NCBI RefSeq assembly: GCF_030704535.1
Contig: NC_081807.1
Coordinates: 8,210,001-8,274,000, forward strand
Reading direction: 5' to 3'
Length of the DNA: 64,000 nucleotides
From: Vitis vinifera
Lineage: Eukaryota; Streptophyta; Magnoliopsida; Vitales; Vitaceae
Part shown: piece by piece, positions 12,697 to 23,989 of the stretch
Layout: each line of letters starts with the position of its first letter
Position numbering within the stretch: the first letter of the stretch is position 1
Translations under genes and position numbers: made by a program
Notes under the pieces: model-generated
Told to the model about the DNA's origin: nothing
The model's database searches: none
Seen by the model: only the letters and a program-made list of their open reading frames with translations

Positions 12697-14600
12697 ATTG
12701 AATCTATTTAGTAAAAGAGATTTGAGTGAGTAGTAAAGGCAAAATATGATAAGTTAATTATTAAATTTCATAAATTTTTTATTCTATGTTTATCTTTTTT
12801 GTGAAATAAATGTATAATTGTTAAATAACTTTGTTTAAAATTTATCTTCTTTTCAACCAAAACTTTTATTATTAGTTCTTTCATGTAATAGAATTAAAAT
12901 CCTAGAAAAAAAAAAGACCATTTTTTAAAACTATTTTTATACTAAATCAATCAATATTTTTAATTGATTTACATTGAATTAAACTTTCTTAAAAAATAGA
13001 AATATTTATTTTTAATTATTTAATATAATAAAATTAAATTTTCAAATAAACTCTATTTAATCATTGAAAAGGACTAGGTTTAATGGTTAATTAGAATCTA
13101 AAATTATGATTATATTTATTTAAATGGTTTTGATAAAATAATAACATAATTATAAAATATTAAGTAATACATTATTATTATTTGTTATGAATCATTTATG
13201 TTGCATAATGTGACTATACTATTAAATAGATCGTCACATGTACGCTATCCTCGTGAAGCCAATAATGATATACATTTTCTTTTTAGGACAATGAGTAAAA
13301 ATATTTTCTAGAATCATTATTAAAAATACTTTAAGTTAATTAAAATGAGAAATATAATAATAAAAATGATGGATTTATGATAAGTATATAGAATTCTTTT
13401 TTTTAAGTTAAACTACTTTTAAAATTAAAGTCTTCATTATATAAAATTAATTTAAAATATAAATGAAAATTTTTAATTATTTTTATTTTTATAATTAAGA
13501 TTTATAAGTTAAAACAAAGTATTGGATGAGGTTTGATATTAATTCTTTCTTTCAAAGAAGATAATTATCCCAAAAAAATTTAAATATTTATACCCACTTC
13601 TGAAATGAATAATAGTTAAAAAATAGTAGTTACATTTTTTAAGAAGATCAAACACTTTTCAATTATATCAATTCAGTAGTTATAATTTCAATGCTTATAA
13701 TTTAGCATTAAAATTTTTCATTACTTAATTTTATCAAACACCACCCAATAATTGATTATTGGATTCAAAGGCACAAAATAACTAATTTAGTTACACCCGA
13801 CAAACCTTAACGACTCTTCAATTGAAATATTTAGCAATTGAGTGATTAAAATATGGAATTATGAGATTTGATCTTTTCTCTGGAGAAGTTCAGGTAGTTA
13901 GGATCTATGGTTGTCGGCTACAAGTCATCAAGTACTAGTCCTAATCATGAGGTTATATAGAAACCCATAACAAATGTAATGATACTGATCTTATCTTAAA
14001 CCACTTTTTAAGTTCAATAATAATCCACTAGTGCTGGTGTAGACCCTCCATTTTGTTTCGTTAGCACATGTCTTTAAGTTCACTTCTAGTGCTCCATAGT
14101 AGTTCCTTGGTGACCTATTGCTACTCATACTACTTACCTTTTTTAGTCACCTTGGAGACTTTGATTGAGGGATTTATCTGTCTCTCCCCTTTGTAACCTT
14201 GGCAGCCCTTTGAGTTTAAGTTGGGCTTCACTTAGATGCACTTTAAGTTAGATTCCATTTAGTTCACCCTACGTCACTTAGGCACTTTTTGACTCACTTT
14301 CCTGCATGTTTTGCATAGTTGTATGACTCACATGGCTTATATAACTTGCATGTGCTTGATTCTTTTTTATATTGGTTAGTTTTATTCACTTATTTATTTA
14401 TTTACTTGTTTTTAGGAAATTGCTTAAGATTAATGATTCTTTCTTTAAGTTATTTGAAATTTTATTTTATTATTATTAGTATTTAAATATGCATGCGTTC
14501 GATATTTTAGTTTTAATCGTATAATTTTAATTTTTAATTTTCAATTACATGATTTTTTTTTTTATTCTACTCTTTACTTTTTATTTGGTAGAGGGTCTTC
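12694..14600. other. AT-rich intergenic region, no gene
   Basis: No recognisable exon, tRNA or intact transposon. 12700-13870 is extremely AT-rich. 13870-14350 is closer to average composition and could be old LTR-retrotransposon DNA, but no diagnostic motif was found. Confidence 0.4.
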
Positions 14601-14624
14601 ATTGAAAGACAACACCATGGGAGA

Positions 14625-14680
14625 GGGAGGAGGAGATTCAACCCGTGGGCACTAGGAGGAGATTCAACCCGCGAGCACGA
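14625..14680 (+). repeat. Short tandem duplication
   Basis: The phrase AGGAGGAGATTCAACCCG followed by a short GC-rich tail occurs twice in direct succession, with the copies differing at a few bases. Confidence 0.7.
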
Positions 14681-15100
14681 TCAAGAGAATTTTCCACTGG
14701 CTGCAACCAGCAGGCATTCTAGACACGCTCCATGGATATTGAGGAGCAGATTCTTTCATAAGAAAATCATAGAGGCACCATCAATTTTTTTAGGCTCCAC
14801 ACACATATTGGGAACGATCAACTCTTTTGGAGATGAATACGGATAAGATTTATCACAGATGAGGGCAATAGATTTTCAAGAAGGTGCTGATGGTGTACAC
14901 AGTTTGGTTATGCATAACCTCAGATTTTAGAAGTTGCATGAGCTTATGGTTTTTTTATGAAGAGCATCAGGTTTTTGGAGGTAGTGTGAATGGTTGTATG
15001 TGAATGATGAGCATCTAAATTCTCTAGATGAAAGCTAATGTTGAATTAATGAGTACATCAGGTTTTTGGAGGTAGTGTGGATGGTTGCATGTGAATGATG

Positions 15101-15325
15101 TAACGACCCGCTCCCAACCGTATAAATATTATCTGCTTTGGACCCAAGGGGGCCCTCACTGCTTTAAAACGCGTCTACTTGGTTAAAAAGAGTCTCTACA
15201 TATATAGTGTCAGGAACATTCTCCCCTATCCGATGTGGGACATCACAAACACCCCGTGGGATTACGGGGTCAAATAGACAAACACCCCTTACGTAGCCAA
15301 ACAAACCCCCACATCGGGGTCGAGG
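15101..15325 (-). mobile_element. Solo-LTR/TRIM-like element inserted in the tandem repeat
   Basis: The host repeat reads ..GTGAATGATG up to 15100 and resumes with ATCTAAATTC at 15326, so the roughly 225 bases between are an insertion. It is much more GC-rich than its surroundings. Read on the minus strand it carries GTCCCACATCG, a TATA box and GACGCGTTTTAAAG, and ends GGGTCGTTACA, an end typical of a plant LTR. No primer-binding site or second LTR follows, so a solo LTR or truncated TRIM is the best reading. Family assignment is inference. Confidence 0.6.
15199..15241 (-). promoter_or_regulatory. snRNA-type USE plus TATA box
   Basis: On the minus strand GTCCCACATCG (15231-15241) fits the plant snRNA upstream sequence element RTCCCACATCG, and a TATATATG box (15199-15206) follows after 24 bp. 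In plant snRNA genes this shorter spacing goes with RNA polymerase III (U6-like). No snRNA-like body follows and a T5 run occurs soon after the TATA box, so its output, if any, is unknown. Confidence 0.55.
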
Positions 15326-15426
15326 ATCTAAATTCTCTAGATGAAAGCTGATGGTTGCATGTGAATGATGAGTATTTAAATTCTCTAGATGAAAGTTGAT
15401 GCTGAATTGATGAGTACATGGTTCGA

Positions 15427-15465
<39 letters not shown>

Positions 15466-15599
15466 GGTTGCATGTGAATGATGAGCATCTAAATTCTCTA
15501 GATGAAAGTTGATGCTGAATTGATGAGTACATGGTTCGGTATTATTATTATTATTTATTATGGTTGCATGTGAATGATGAGCATCTAAATTCTCTATTA

Positions 15600-16170
15600 T
15601 TCCCAGAATATAACACGCAAAAGGGCGGCCATAAAAATTAGCCATGTACAGCCCACTGGGAGGATGCACAACCACCATTGGAAAGTGATTATCTGCCACT
15701 TAGAATACGCAGCATGCACCCGGGGAGCAGGAGAGATGGAGTGGTATGGAAGGTCATCTCAAACATAGGTATCTATTGAAAATTTTCTGACCACACGCAT
15801 AGGTTATGAAGGAAGATTCATTGGGTATCTTAAGGATCAGATAGTAGAAACGCAGATCAAAAATCAGCCGCAACTGACAAAGAAAAGCATGATCACGCTA
15901 CCAAGGGAGATCTGAAAAAGCAAGGTTGTCACTCATTGAGTCGGGACCATTGGGAGCATCATGACATATACATAGAGTCTCAGACTGAGGAACAGATCGG
16001 ATGATCTGGAGGGTCCATAGCCTGTACACATGATCAATATCCCTTGAATGCATGATGATAGGAGCGGTCACAATCTCGACATACACAGTCCACTTTGAAG
16101 GACAACATACACGCATGCATGGAGATGAGTGGATGCACAATCCACCATTAACCCACACGTTTGTTGGATT
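15600..16170. other. Unassigned repeat-like DNA
   Basis: Moderate GC content, with a 93-codon minus-strand open frame (15898-16179) that has no recognisable domain. Its position before an LTR-like promoter region suggests transposon sequence, but nothing diagnostic is visible. Confidence 0.3.
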
Positions 16171-17030
16171 TTCTCTCATGTGAAAGGCCCAAATTAAGAG
16201 CCCAAAATTAAAGGCCTCTTAGGCCTTTATATAAAAGGGTTAGAAGAAGAATCCCTCTTCTTCTTCTTCTTCCAATTTTTTGCAGCCACCGAAGGTAGAA
16301 GAAAAAGAGAGTAGAAGGAGAAAAGAGAGAGAAGGGGAGAACCACCATTTTTTAAGTTAGAGAGAAAAACTCAGTTTTTCTTCACTAGCCAAATTTCATC
16401 AAAGGTCTGATCCTGCTTTTTCTATGGGCCGATCGATCTAAAATTTGGAGGAGAGGTTCGTGACTCATTGATCTTCAATCTGAACGGTAGAGATCGGATT
16501 TGGAGATATAACGATTGTATTTCAGTCTGAGAATAGAGCTTCTGTTTTTTATGCATTTTCTATCCTGACAGTTTTGATCATGAACTCCGATCAAGGTTAA
16601 TCCATGGTTCGATTGAGCCTATTTTTGGAGAGCACGTTCAAAACTCATTGATCTTCATTCTAAACGGTGGAGATTGGATTTGGAGTTTGGAACAGTTATA
16701 TTTCAGTTCTAAAACAGTGGTGAGATCTTTCCATTGTTTTTATGCAAAGTTGTTGAAATTGCCAAGATTAATTTGTCTTGAGATATGGTTGATATATGTC
16801 TCTAGTTTTATCTAGAGAGAATTGTGTAACCCATTGATTATATTAGTGGAGTTTTTAAGTGGCTTAAGGGTCCCGTGGTTTTTACTTCTCATATTAGAGA
16901 AGGTTTTCCACGCTAAAAATTATTGGTGTTCATATACTTGTTGATTGGGTGAATTCTTGTTACTTTATTTGATTGATTCCTATTAGGTTCTCACAAGAGG
17001 GAATAAAAGCTGGTTGTGCATTGTTTGTAT
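16170..17030 (+). mobile_element. LTR-like segment with TATA box
   Basis: A strong TATATAAAAG box near 16229 is followed by a pyrimidine-rich CTTCTT leader. Further on come phrases typical of plant copia LTR ends: GGGTCCCGTGG, then GGTTTTCCACG, then CTCACAAGAGGGAATAAA. Two similar clauses around 16440-16500 and 16600-16690 (GATCGGATTTGGAG / GATTGGATTTGGAG) look like an internal duplication. No primer-binding site or pol gene was found downstream. Confidence 0.4.
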
Positions 17031-17608
17031 TTATCCCATCAACATTCACATACAAGTGTACGCCTTTGTGAGAGACATGCTACTATTGAAGAAATAGCCA
17101 CATCTTTGAGACAGTTTGTGCACATGGGAAGAAAGCCGCAGTCCACGCATGGACCCTTCTCTATGCATTGGAAGAAAGCCGCATCCTTTGGGCAACACGC
17201 ACCTAAGGGAAATCTACCAACAAAGGAGAAAGAATTTTGAAAAATGTGAGACTTTGAAAAGGAAAGGAACTCTCTTGAGCGCACCAAACACACAACTGCA
17301 ACCATTAGGACTCTGGACATGAATACAACTATAGATTTTGAAGGAAAATCGGCCACACTCCTACATAGAGAGGCTCCGGAACACAGCACCATGGAAGGAG
17401 GAAGGAGAGACATGCTAGAATTTTCCATTGGGAGGAATTTACACACACCAGATTTTTTTTCTGAGAAGTCCATGCATAGGTCATGGGGAGTTTTCATGCA
17501 TTAAGGGGTTTGCCTAGATTTTTCGAGAGAAAAGGCGGGCTGCCACTCAGCATATGGTAGCCATACAGTCCAACGCACCTCCATGTGGGTTGCAACATTG
17601 AGGGGAAA

Positions 17609-18060
17609 CACTACAAGAAAAAGGGTCATTGTTAACATATATTATCTTTACTTAAAGTAGTATATGTCAATATCTTTTATTTAAATGGGCAACTATGACA
17701 TATAAAACTTAGTTAAAAGAAATAATGACATATATGAATTCCAGTGATTATTCCATGACTTATGACAATGCAACCTTGACAGAAAATTTATAAGTCAATA
17801 TAAAATTAATATATTCATATGTAAAGGTATGTAAATAAAGGCAATAATGACATATGTGAAATTTGCTAAAATTTTCTTTAATTTATAGTAATACAATCTT
17901 GACAGAAAAATTATAAGTCAATATATAGAGTTAAAATATTTTTATGTCAAGGTTGGTAAAAGGTATCGTGACAAATAATTTATAAGTCAATCTAATTTTA
18001 TTAATAAATCTATCAAGGTTATATTAGTAAATATTGAAAATATCACTTCTCATTTTTTTT
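17609..18060 (+). mobile_element. CACTA (En/Spm) transposon end
   Basis: Begins with CACTACAAGAAAA at 17609, the conserved terminal inverted repeat of plant CACTA elements. Subterminal repeats follow: CTTGACAGAAA..TTATAAGTCAAT occurs three times between about 17760 and 18000 with small changes, as expected for transposase-binding arrays. The opposite terminus was not found in the window, so this is a truncated or nested element; no transposase is seen. Confidence 0.72.
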
Positions 18061-19220
18061 TCTTTTAATTATTTTATTTTTCTTTTAATTCTATCTAAGC
18101 CCATTCCCATCTACAAGCAACTTGAAAGAAAATCCTAAGACAATAGGCACCTGACAACCCGACTCTTGGTAGCTTGGCATGTAAGGGTATCAACAAAATT
18201 TATACCTAAGGTCCTTACACTAAAGTAGCAAAGCTACTATAGCATAGTGGTTCTAGGATCGAACACTGGGAAGGGTTTTTACTTTAACTGGTGAAGTTCG
18301 GAGGATGGAGTGAACTTTTCTTAATAAAAATTAGGTTTAAGATGAAAACATAAAAAGATGAAGGTGTTGTAAACTAAACTAACATGAAAATAGGTTGAAA
18401 GATGGAAAAAGAAGTTTCTCAAAGCTTTGGATAGCCATGCTTAACTCACTGTGTAAAAATGGAGATTTTGGAACTTTTCACCTCGAGTTGGGGAAGCAAC
18501 TAAGGTGATGCTTACTTCCCGATCCGGTATGAGTTTAACAACTGAGTTTTAGTCCTTGAAAACTTACAAAAAGGGTAGTTGAACCTCATAAATGCTCTTT
18601 TAATGATATAGGTCATCTCCTCGACTTGCAATACAATAGCTCGTAGGAGATAACTAATGAACGTCAGTGGATCTAACAATAAGAATCCACTGAGACCAAA
18701 AGGTTATCAAGTATTGGTCATTCAAAGCAAGTCAGAGGGATTAAAAGCTTTGCTTTGAATGAAAACATTTATGACGCTCAGCTCCTTACATTTATGGCTT
18801 GGAAATCTCCATCCTGACATAGGAGCTTCACATGGCATCCATTACTTCAAGAAACTAAAAGGTTTTAGCCTCTCATCCTTGGGGATTTAATCCTCCAAGG
18901 ATGTTTGGTTACTAAGAAAATGAGAAAGAAAAGAGAAAAGAAACGTATGAACAAAAGTGCTCTTATAACTTATAAAGTTACAGGTTACAAGATATTTTTG
19001 TCTGAGGCTCTTCACCTCTATTTAAAGACAATAACAAGCTAAATTACAAGAGCTATTACAAAAGCAACCTTTTCATTGGTTGATTACAAGGGTAAAATAG
19101 GTATTTGCAAAGCTAAAAATCAAGCAAAATATCTTGGAGAATCGGCAGTGGAATATCATCAATAGCGTCTCAAAACAGGGGATTTCAAAGGCATTTTTGC
19201 AAGGGGGAAGATGAAGGGTC

Positions 19221-19259
19221 CAAATTTCGCAAGGTGAAAAGCCACCTTACGAAAATTTG
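19221..19259. repeat. Inverted repeat (hairpin 1)
   Basis: CAAATTTCGCAAGGTG (19221-19236) pairs with CACCTTACGAAAATTTG (19243-19259) around a 6-base loop, with one mismatch and one bulge. Confidence 0.85.
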
Positions 19260-19337
19260 GCATTTCGCAAGGTGGTTTTCTTCATGGTGCGAAATGGCCA
19301 AATTTCGCACCATGAAGAAAATCTCCTTGCGAAATGG
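19260..19337. repeat. Near-perfect inverted repeat, arms about 37 bp
   Basis: The left arm (19261-19297) begins CATTTCGCAAGGTGG and runs through TTCTTCATGGTGCGAAATGG. The right arm (19298-19337) is its reverse complement apart from a few mismatches and small indels, with essentially no loop. Together with hairpin 1 it repeats the TTTCGCA(A/C) half-motif six times in alternating orientation. Confidence 0.85.
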
Positions 19338-20200
19338 TGTTCCCATGGCTTGATGCAGTCGTCTTCCTCAAGCCATATCTTCCTCATTTCAGCTCCAAAT
19401 CGTACACAGTTTGAAGCGTTGGATTCTTGACTTCCTGAGCTTTGAAATGAAATATAGCATGTAGAAAATGGACTTCGGGAAGTGCTCCAAAAGTGCGAAA
19501 GAAGACTGCAGCTGCTGTCCTCTGATTTCTTCACTCTGTTTTCCTCTTCTCCATTGTTCTTTCCTTGCATACTTTGAACGACTTTGGCAAAGGGTTATGG
19601 AGCTCCAAAGCTTGGTTCTTCATGAATTTGAGCTTCCAAAAGCTTTGTCATGAACTATATACAGCTCTCCCTCATTCTTGGATTGCTTTGGTGTAGCTAA
19701 AAGCTATCAAAAACACCAAAACTTAACACAATTTGATTAGAAACGATTGCAAAGGTCCTTAACATGTCAATTGAGTTAAAAGGTAATAATTACTACTCAA
19801 GGGTGTTTAAAAGAGCTAATTACAAGCTACAAAATAGCATGTTTTGAGTAGTAATCAGCACCATTAAAAATTTTGTGAAAAGTAAAAATAATTTTTATGA
19901 AAATTTATTGAATTAGATATTTATTCTCCATGCAAATATATATCCTTTATAGGGTTTTTGTTTTTGTTTTTGTTTTTGTTTTTTTTTTGTTTATTTTTTT
20001 TTTTCATTTTTTATGACATTTATTAAATGATGCAACATGACTTCCTTTTATTTTGTTTATTGTTGCAACCATAATAATGTACGCATGTAAAATGTATGCA
20101 GTCAGTGGTCTTTGTCACACATGGACAAATCATTTATAATGATATTTAGATTTAACAATTTGGTGTTATTTGTGCCTAATACTTAAATAGCCTCTGCAAC

Positions 20201-20320
20201 TTTGACAGTGCTGATACCGTGAAGAGCGTTTTGGCCAATGGAAGTCCACATTATGTTTGTGGGGCTCGTGTTCTTGTGAAACCTTACAGAGAAAAGCCAA
20301 GGAACCTCAGATTGTCATGA
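20201..20320 (+). pseudogene. Captured exon of a CCCH zinc-finger / RRM protein
   Basis: A 39-codon reading reads [20 protein letters not shown] then [11 protein letters not shown] and stops at 20318-20320. This matches the end of the RRM in plant CCCH-type zinc-finger proteins of the C3H18/22/46/53 group, which have ADTVK..LA.GNPHFVCG.RVLVKPYKEK at this point. No CCCH finger, other RRM part or neighbouring exon is seen, so it is an isolated gene fragment, possibly carried by a transposon given the CACTA end upstream. Similarity is by family recall. Confidence 0.6.
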
Positions 20321-21059
20321 CCAGAGCAGGCAGCACCAGTGGATTGCATTAATGACATGAAAATCTGTGCACAAGCTTCAAATCTGCTTACGTTTGCTGT
20401 AGGATTTGGAACCCGGTTGAAAGGTTGTTGTTCCAACATGTGAACTTCAAGGCGAAGTAAGAAGCATGCATGGCCACCCTGGTAGCCACATGGCTTTCTT
20501 TCACTCCATCTTTGCTTTTTAAAAATAACTCCCTACACTCCCATTCTTTAAATGATTTTCCAGATTCTAGGTTTTTTTTTTTTTTTTTTAATAATCTCAA
20601 CACTATAATTTTTCATCCTCTGAATTTTTTTAAATTCCAAAAAATCCTTCCATTTTTAATAAGATTTATTGCCATTTTCTTCGACAAGCAATTTTCACAT
20701 TTTCTTTGATTTTTTTAAAATGTTTTAAAATAAACATAAATCTAATTTTGTAATTCCAAGTGATGGAATTTACAGAATTGTTCATGCAGAAATAAATCAG
20801 GTTTGGTGGGGCTCAACATGCGTGATTTTTCTTATTGATTGTCATGCTTGATTGATTCGCTTTGTGATGTACATGCGAATGTTCTATGTTTGTTCACTAA
20901 CCTTTGTCTTCCATGAAGCAGTTAACTCATTACTCAAGTACATTCCTCGCCTCTCTTGTTTATTCGATTATTTTTAGATCGATGTTCTTCAGATATCCAT
21001 GTTTAATCAATCAAATGTCACACGTATTTCATCTTATTTAGTAAAGACTCATTTTAGGG

Positions 21060-21320
21060 GCTTAGAGAGGTGCTACAGTCTGTACCGTACCTTCGCAATA
21101 AGTAACCTGACTTTAGAGTCCAGATTTGATTTTTCACAGACCATTTTTTCCAAATAAGGAGTCACATTTAGGGTTTTTTTTCTTATTTTATTTTCCTTTT
21201 AAAAATAAAACAAAAATAAGTGACGACTCCAAGTAATTTTCTAAAAAAAAATCATTTTTAAATAAAAATCTAGTTGCGCCATTGAGTGGAAGCGCATGAA
21301 CAGAAATGCAGGGTCCACAC
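21060..21320. mobile_element. LTR-retrotransposon remnant (Gypsy-like, tentative)
   Basis: An imperfect inverted repeat of the type AAGGAGTCAC..TTA / TAAGTGACGACTCC flanks an AT-rich centre (about 21157-21230), followed by TAGTTGCGCCATTGAGTGG and CAGGGTCCACACC. Plant Gypsy elements often carry such GGAGTC..GACTCC foldbacks near their LTRs. No coding region is attached. Confidence 0.4.
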
Positions 21321-21322
21321 CA

Positions 21323-21490
21323 CCACATGGCAACACAGGAACAAATTCATAAACAACCATGAACCAACAATAAGTTATCATTTTTTGAATAGAGAAGAAC
21401 TACTAAAATGTGTAGGAAATATTTTAAAAAGGAAAAATCCATTAACCTTCGTTAAGACTTGAACTCTATAATTTTCTTTTTAAAAAGGAA
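21323..21490 (+). repeat. Direct repeat, copy a
   Basis: About 150 bp starting CACCACATGGCAACACAGGA and ending CTTGAACTCTATAATTTTC recurs at 27760-27910 in the same orientation with a few substitutions and one ~25-bp indel. Both copies lie near lectin receptor kinase pseudogenes, so they may have moved with that duplication. Confidence 0.8.
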
Positions 21491-22235
21491 AAAATCCATG
21501 AATAAAAGTTGTCACATTATGAAGGTTTTTTTTTCATAATAAAATTATTTTTCGGTGATAATTTTTTAAAGTGTGCAAAAAGATACAAAACTTTAATGTT
21601 ATGTTTGGTATTTGAAAATTTTGAGAGAAAATGTTGGGAAAAAAAAATAGGAAGTAAAATTTGAAGGAAATCAAAGCCCCATACTCAAATGGGCTTGAAC
21701 CCCATGGGCGCACAAGACTCTCCCATACCTCTTCACATGCACATTCACTCATAGAAAGTGGACTAATTAATAAACCTACTAAAGGTGTTTCTCTTTTCCT
21801 ATGTGGGACAAGCAAAAAAACATTTTTCACATTTAAACTCTTCCTACATATATCACCCTGGAAGGATCTAGATCAAAGGGATAAGTCCCTAAAGCTTGAT
21901 CAAGTTTATGATGTTCAAGAATTGATGAGCGTGATATATATCAACATGATATTGCAGAAGACAATAGAGCTTCTGAAATATTTCAGGTTCAATAGTAGGA
22001 AATCTTTTCAGCTGTCACTTACTGTAATCCTATGCTCTCAATATTCAATTGTTGAAGAAGAAAGAGGCATCTTGAAAAAAAAAAAATTTGCTTTCACACT
22101 ACTCAATTACGGGAGAATGTTCAATTATGGAAGAAAATAATATTCACTGGACTTTTTCAACTCACTCAACATGCAGAGAAAACCAGTTGGGTGACCAATT
22201 ATTTACATGATAACTTACATACATAGTCTCTCTAC

Positions 22236-23290
22236 GTCTACTTGTTACTCATCAGCCAAGCTTATAGTAATATAAGCTTGGATTCATCTCTCTATACCAC
22301 TGATGCCAACTCTACATGGACTTCGCCTTCTGGTGATTTTGCATTTGGATTCCGACCCTCTCCAAGTGAAAAGGATCTATTCCTTCTTGCTATCTGGACT
22401 GCAAATGGAAGTTAACCGGTGCCAAGAGGATCAAAAGTTGAGCTTACCACCAATGGACAGCTTGTTCTCCTTGGAGGCCAAGAGATATGGAAGACAAAGA
22501 CTGGTAATATGAGCAGCGAAGCAGTGCATGGTGCCATGCTTGGAGATGGAAATTGAATACCAGTATATGGAGAGCTTCAACCACCCAACTAATACCATAT
22601 TGCCAACCCAGGGATTGGGTGTTGGAACCTACTGTGCAGTTGCTATTTTTGAGGACCTGAGGTTTGTAAATGGAACTGGAAGCTGTTGGAGGATAAGACT
22701 ACCTCTTTCAAATGGGAGGTTGGATCAAACTGCTGTTGCCAGAAGTGCCCTAATCAAGATATTGAAGTCCAGTGAACTAACTTCAGGCAGAGGCAAGCAA
22801 AATAAAGCAATTCTAATCCTCTAAGTCCTGGGCCCCTCTGTTCTTCTTCACTTCTTCGTTGCAATTCTCTAGTTTTCTACTGCTTGAACCTCAAAAATCT
22901 GCAGCTTTATCACAGAATCCTGAGTACAAGCGATGGTAGAAGCCTTTGGCACTGTCTATAAAGGGATATTACCATCAGGTTCTGGAAATTCTGTTGCTGA
23001 AAGAAGTTGGAGAAGGTGGTGAGAGAAGGTGAGAAAGAATTCAAAGCAGAAGTGAATGTGATAGGCCAAACTCACCATAAGAATCTACGACACTTGCTGG
23101 GTTACTGCTGTGAGGGTGAACACTGACTTCTGGTGTATGAGTTTATGCACAATTGCTCTTTATCAAGCTTCCTTTTTGGAGGTGCCCGATGACTTGTGTA
23201 CCTACATGAAGAATGCAGTAAACAACCAGACTTGAACACTCAGGCATCAGAGGGACTGTGGGGGTATATTCAGACCACTCGGGCAGCCTC
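22236..23290 (+). pseudogene. G-type lectin receptor kinase (LECRK group), relic A
   Basis: Pieces of an S-receptor-like kinase in the expected order on the plus strand. The bulb-lectin start (about 22250-22400) contains SPSGDFAFGFRPSPSEKDLF then LLAIW. After a frameshift comes VPRGSKVELTTNGQLVLLGG (about 22420-22490). Next is the cysteine/PAN-like end with CAVAIFEDLRF and WRIRLPLSNGR (about 22630-22750), then kinase relics from about 22935: GTVYKG, KEFKAEVNVIGQTHHKNL and LLGYCCEGEH followed by a stop, and LVYEFMHNCSL. The active-site region is deleted; only YLHEECSKQ-like residues and a GLWGYIQ remnant follow. It has several stops and frameshifts and opposite orientation to relics B and C. 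Confidence 0.82.
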
Positions 23291-23989
23291 TATCTCTTAT
23301 AATAACACATTATGAAGCATCAGCTCAACGCCAGTGTTCAATCTGCAAAGCAAGGGATTCATCAATGTTTCCTTCAAACTAAATAATAAGGAACAGAAAT
23401 GGATCATTCTGCATTTTCAGTTGTGTTTGTTATAGCATTTATACAAGAACTTTTGGGGTTTCTATGTATGACTTCATTCCTATTTTGTCAGTGAATGTGG
23501 TGATGGTGTTACATTATAAATCATAGTGAAACGGTGGAATTTTATAATTTAGCCAACTTCATCCAAAACCGTTTCACATTTGAGGGGATCATTAACTTTG
23601 CCATGGGCCAAGCAGCAATTTCTTAAGAAGCTGGGTAACAAAGAGTACCATAATTTGGACTAGTTTCAATGGAAACTCCCCTGTTTTTGTGCATAACATC
23701 TTCAGCTTCAGCTTTTCCTTTGCTTTTGACTAGGCTGAAACTGATCCAAATCTCTTCAATCGATTAAACGTATAAATGAATCCTATTCATTGTTTGAAGT
23801 AACAAACAAATTCTGGAAGACCGGGAAAGTATGACACTGGAGAGAAAACAAAATGACAAGACCATAAATTCTGGAAGAGGGCTTTGCTTTCTAACCATTA
23901 CCATAATTTTACAGCTCAACCCGGATGAATAAATTATATTTCAGAATGTTCAGAAGATAATTCTAAACAGATGGACCTTCTACTCACAG

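Larger units (their letters stand above)
14935..15600 (+). repeat. Complex tandem repeat (80-90 bp units) with ATT microsatellites
   Basis: A unit built on GGTTGCATGTGAATGATGAG, CATCTAAATTCTCTAGATG and TTGATGAGTACAT recurs about five times, with partial copies. Later units end in a (TTA)n run: 15427-15464 and a shorter one near 15540-15560. Each unit has the small inverted repeat ATCTA..TAGAT. One unit is split by the element at 15101-15325. The minus-strand open frames here are only low-complexity translation of these units. Confidence 0.85.
18100..19860. repeat. Non-coding repeat-like segment with foldbacks
   Basis: No protein-coding similarity. The phrase TAGCATAGTGGTTCTAGGATC and nearby text resemble post-pol regions of LTR retrotransposons, but this is from general recollection, not a match. 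Two foldbacks at 19221-19337 are described separately. Short open frames near 19250-19650 on both strands are by-products of the palindromes. Confidence 0.35.

Noticed and set aside
15164-15699. Minus-strand frames rich in asparagine and isoleucine runs
   Set aside because: They translate the (ATT)n microsatellite and tandem repeat; no real protein.
17016-17504. Overlapping open frames on both strands (up to 152 codons)
   Set aside because: No recognisable domain, no splice or start context, and the surrounding DNA is repeat-like.
18250-18270. tRNA-like B-box phrase (GGATCGAAC) and a similar GGTTCGACTA near 57825
   Set aside because: No A-box at the right distance and no cloverleaf could be drawn, so no tRNA is called.
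21790-21815. Second snRNA-type USE (CTTGTCCCACATAGG on the minus strand)
   Set aside because: Differs from RTCCCACATCG at the 3' end and has no TATA box at the right distance.
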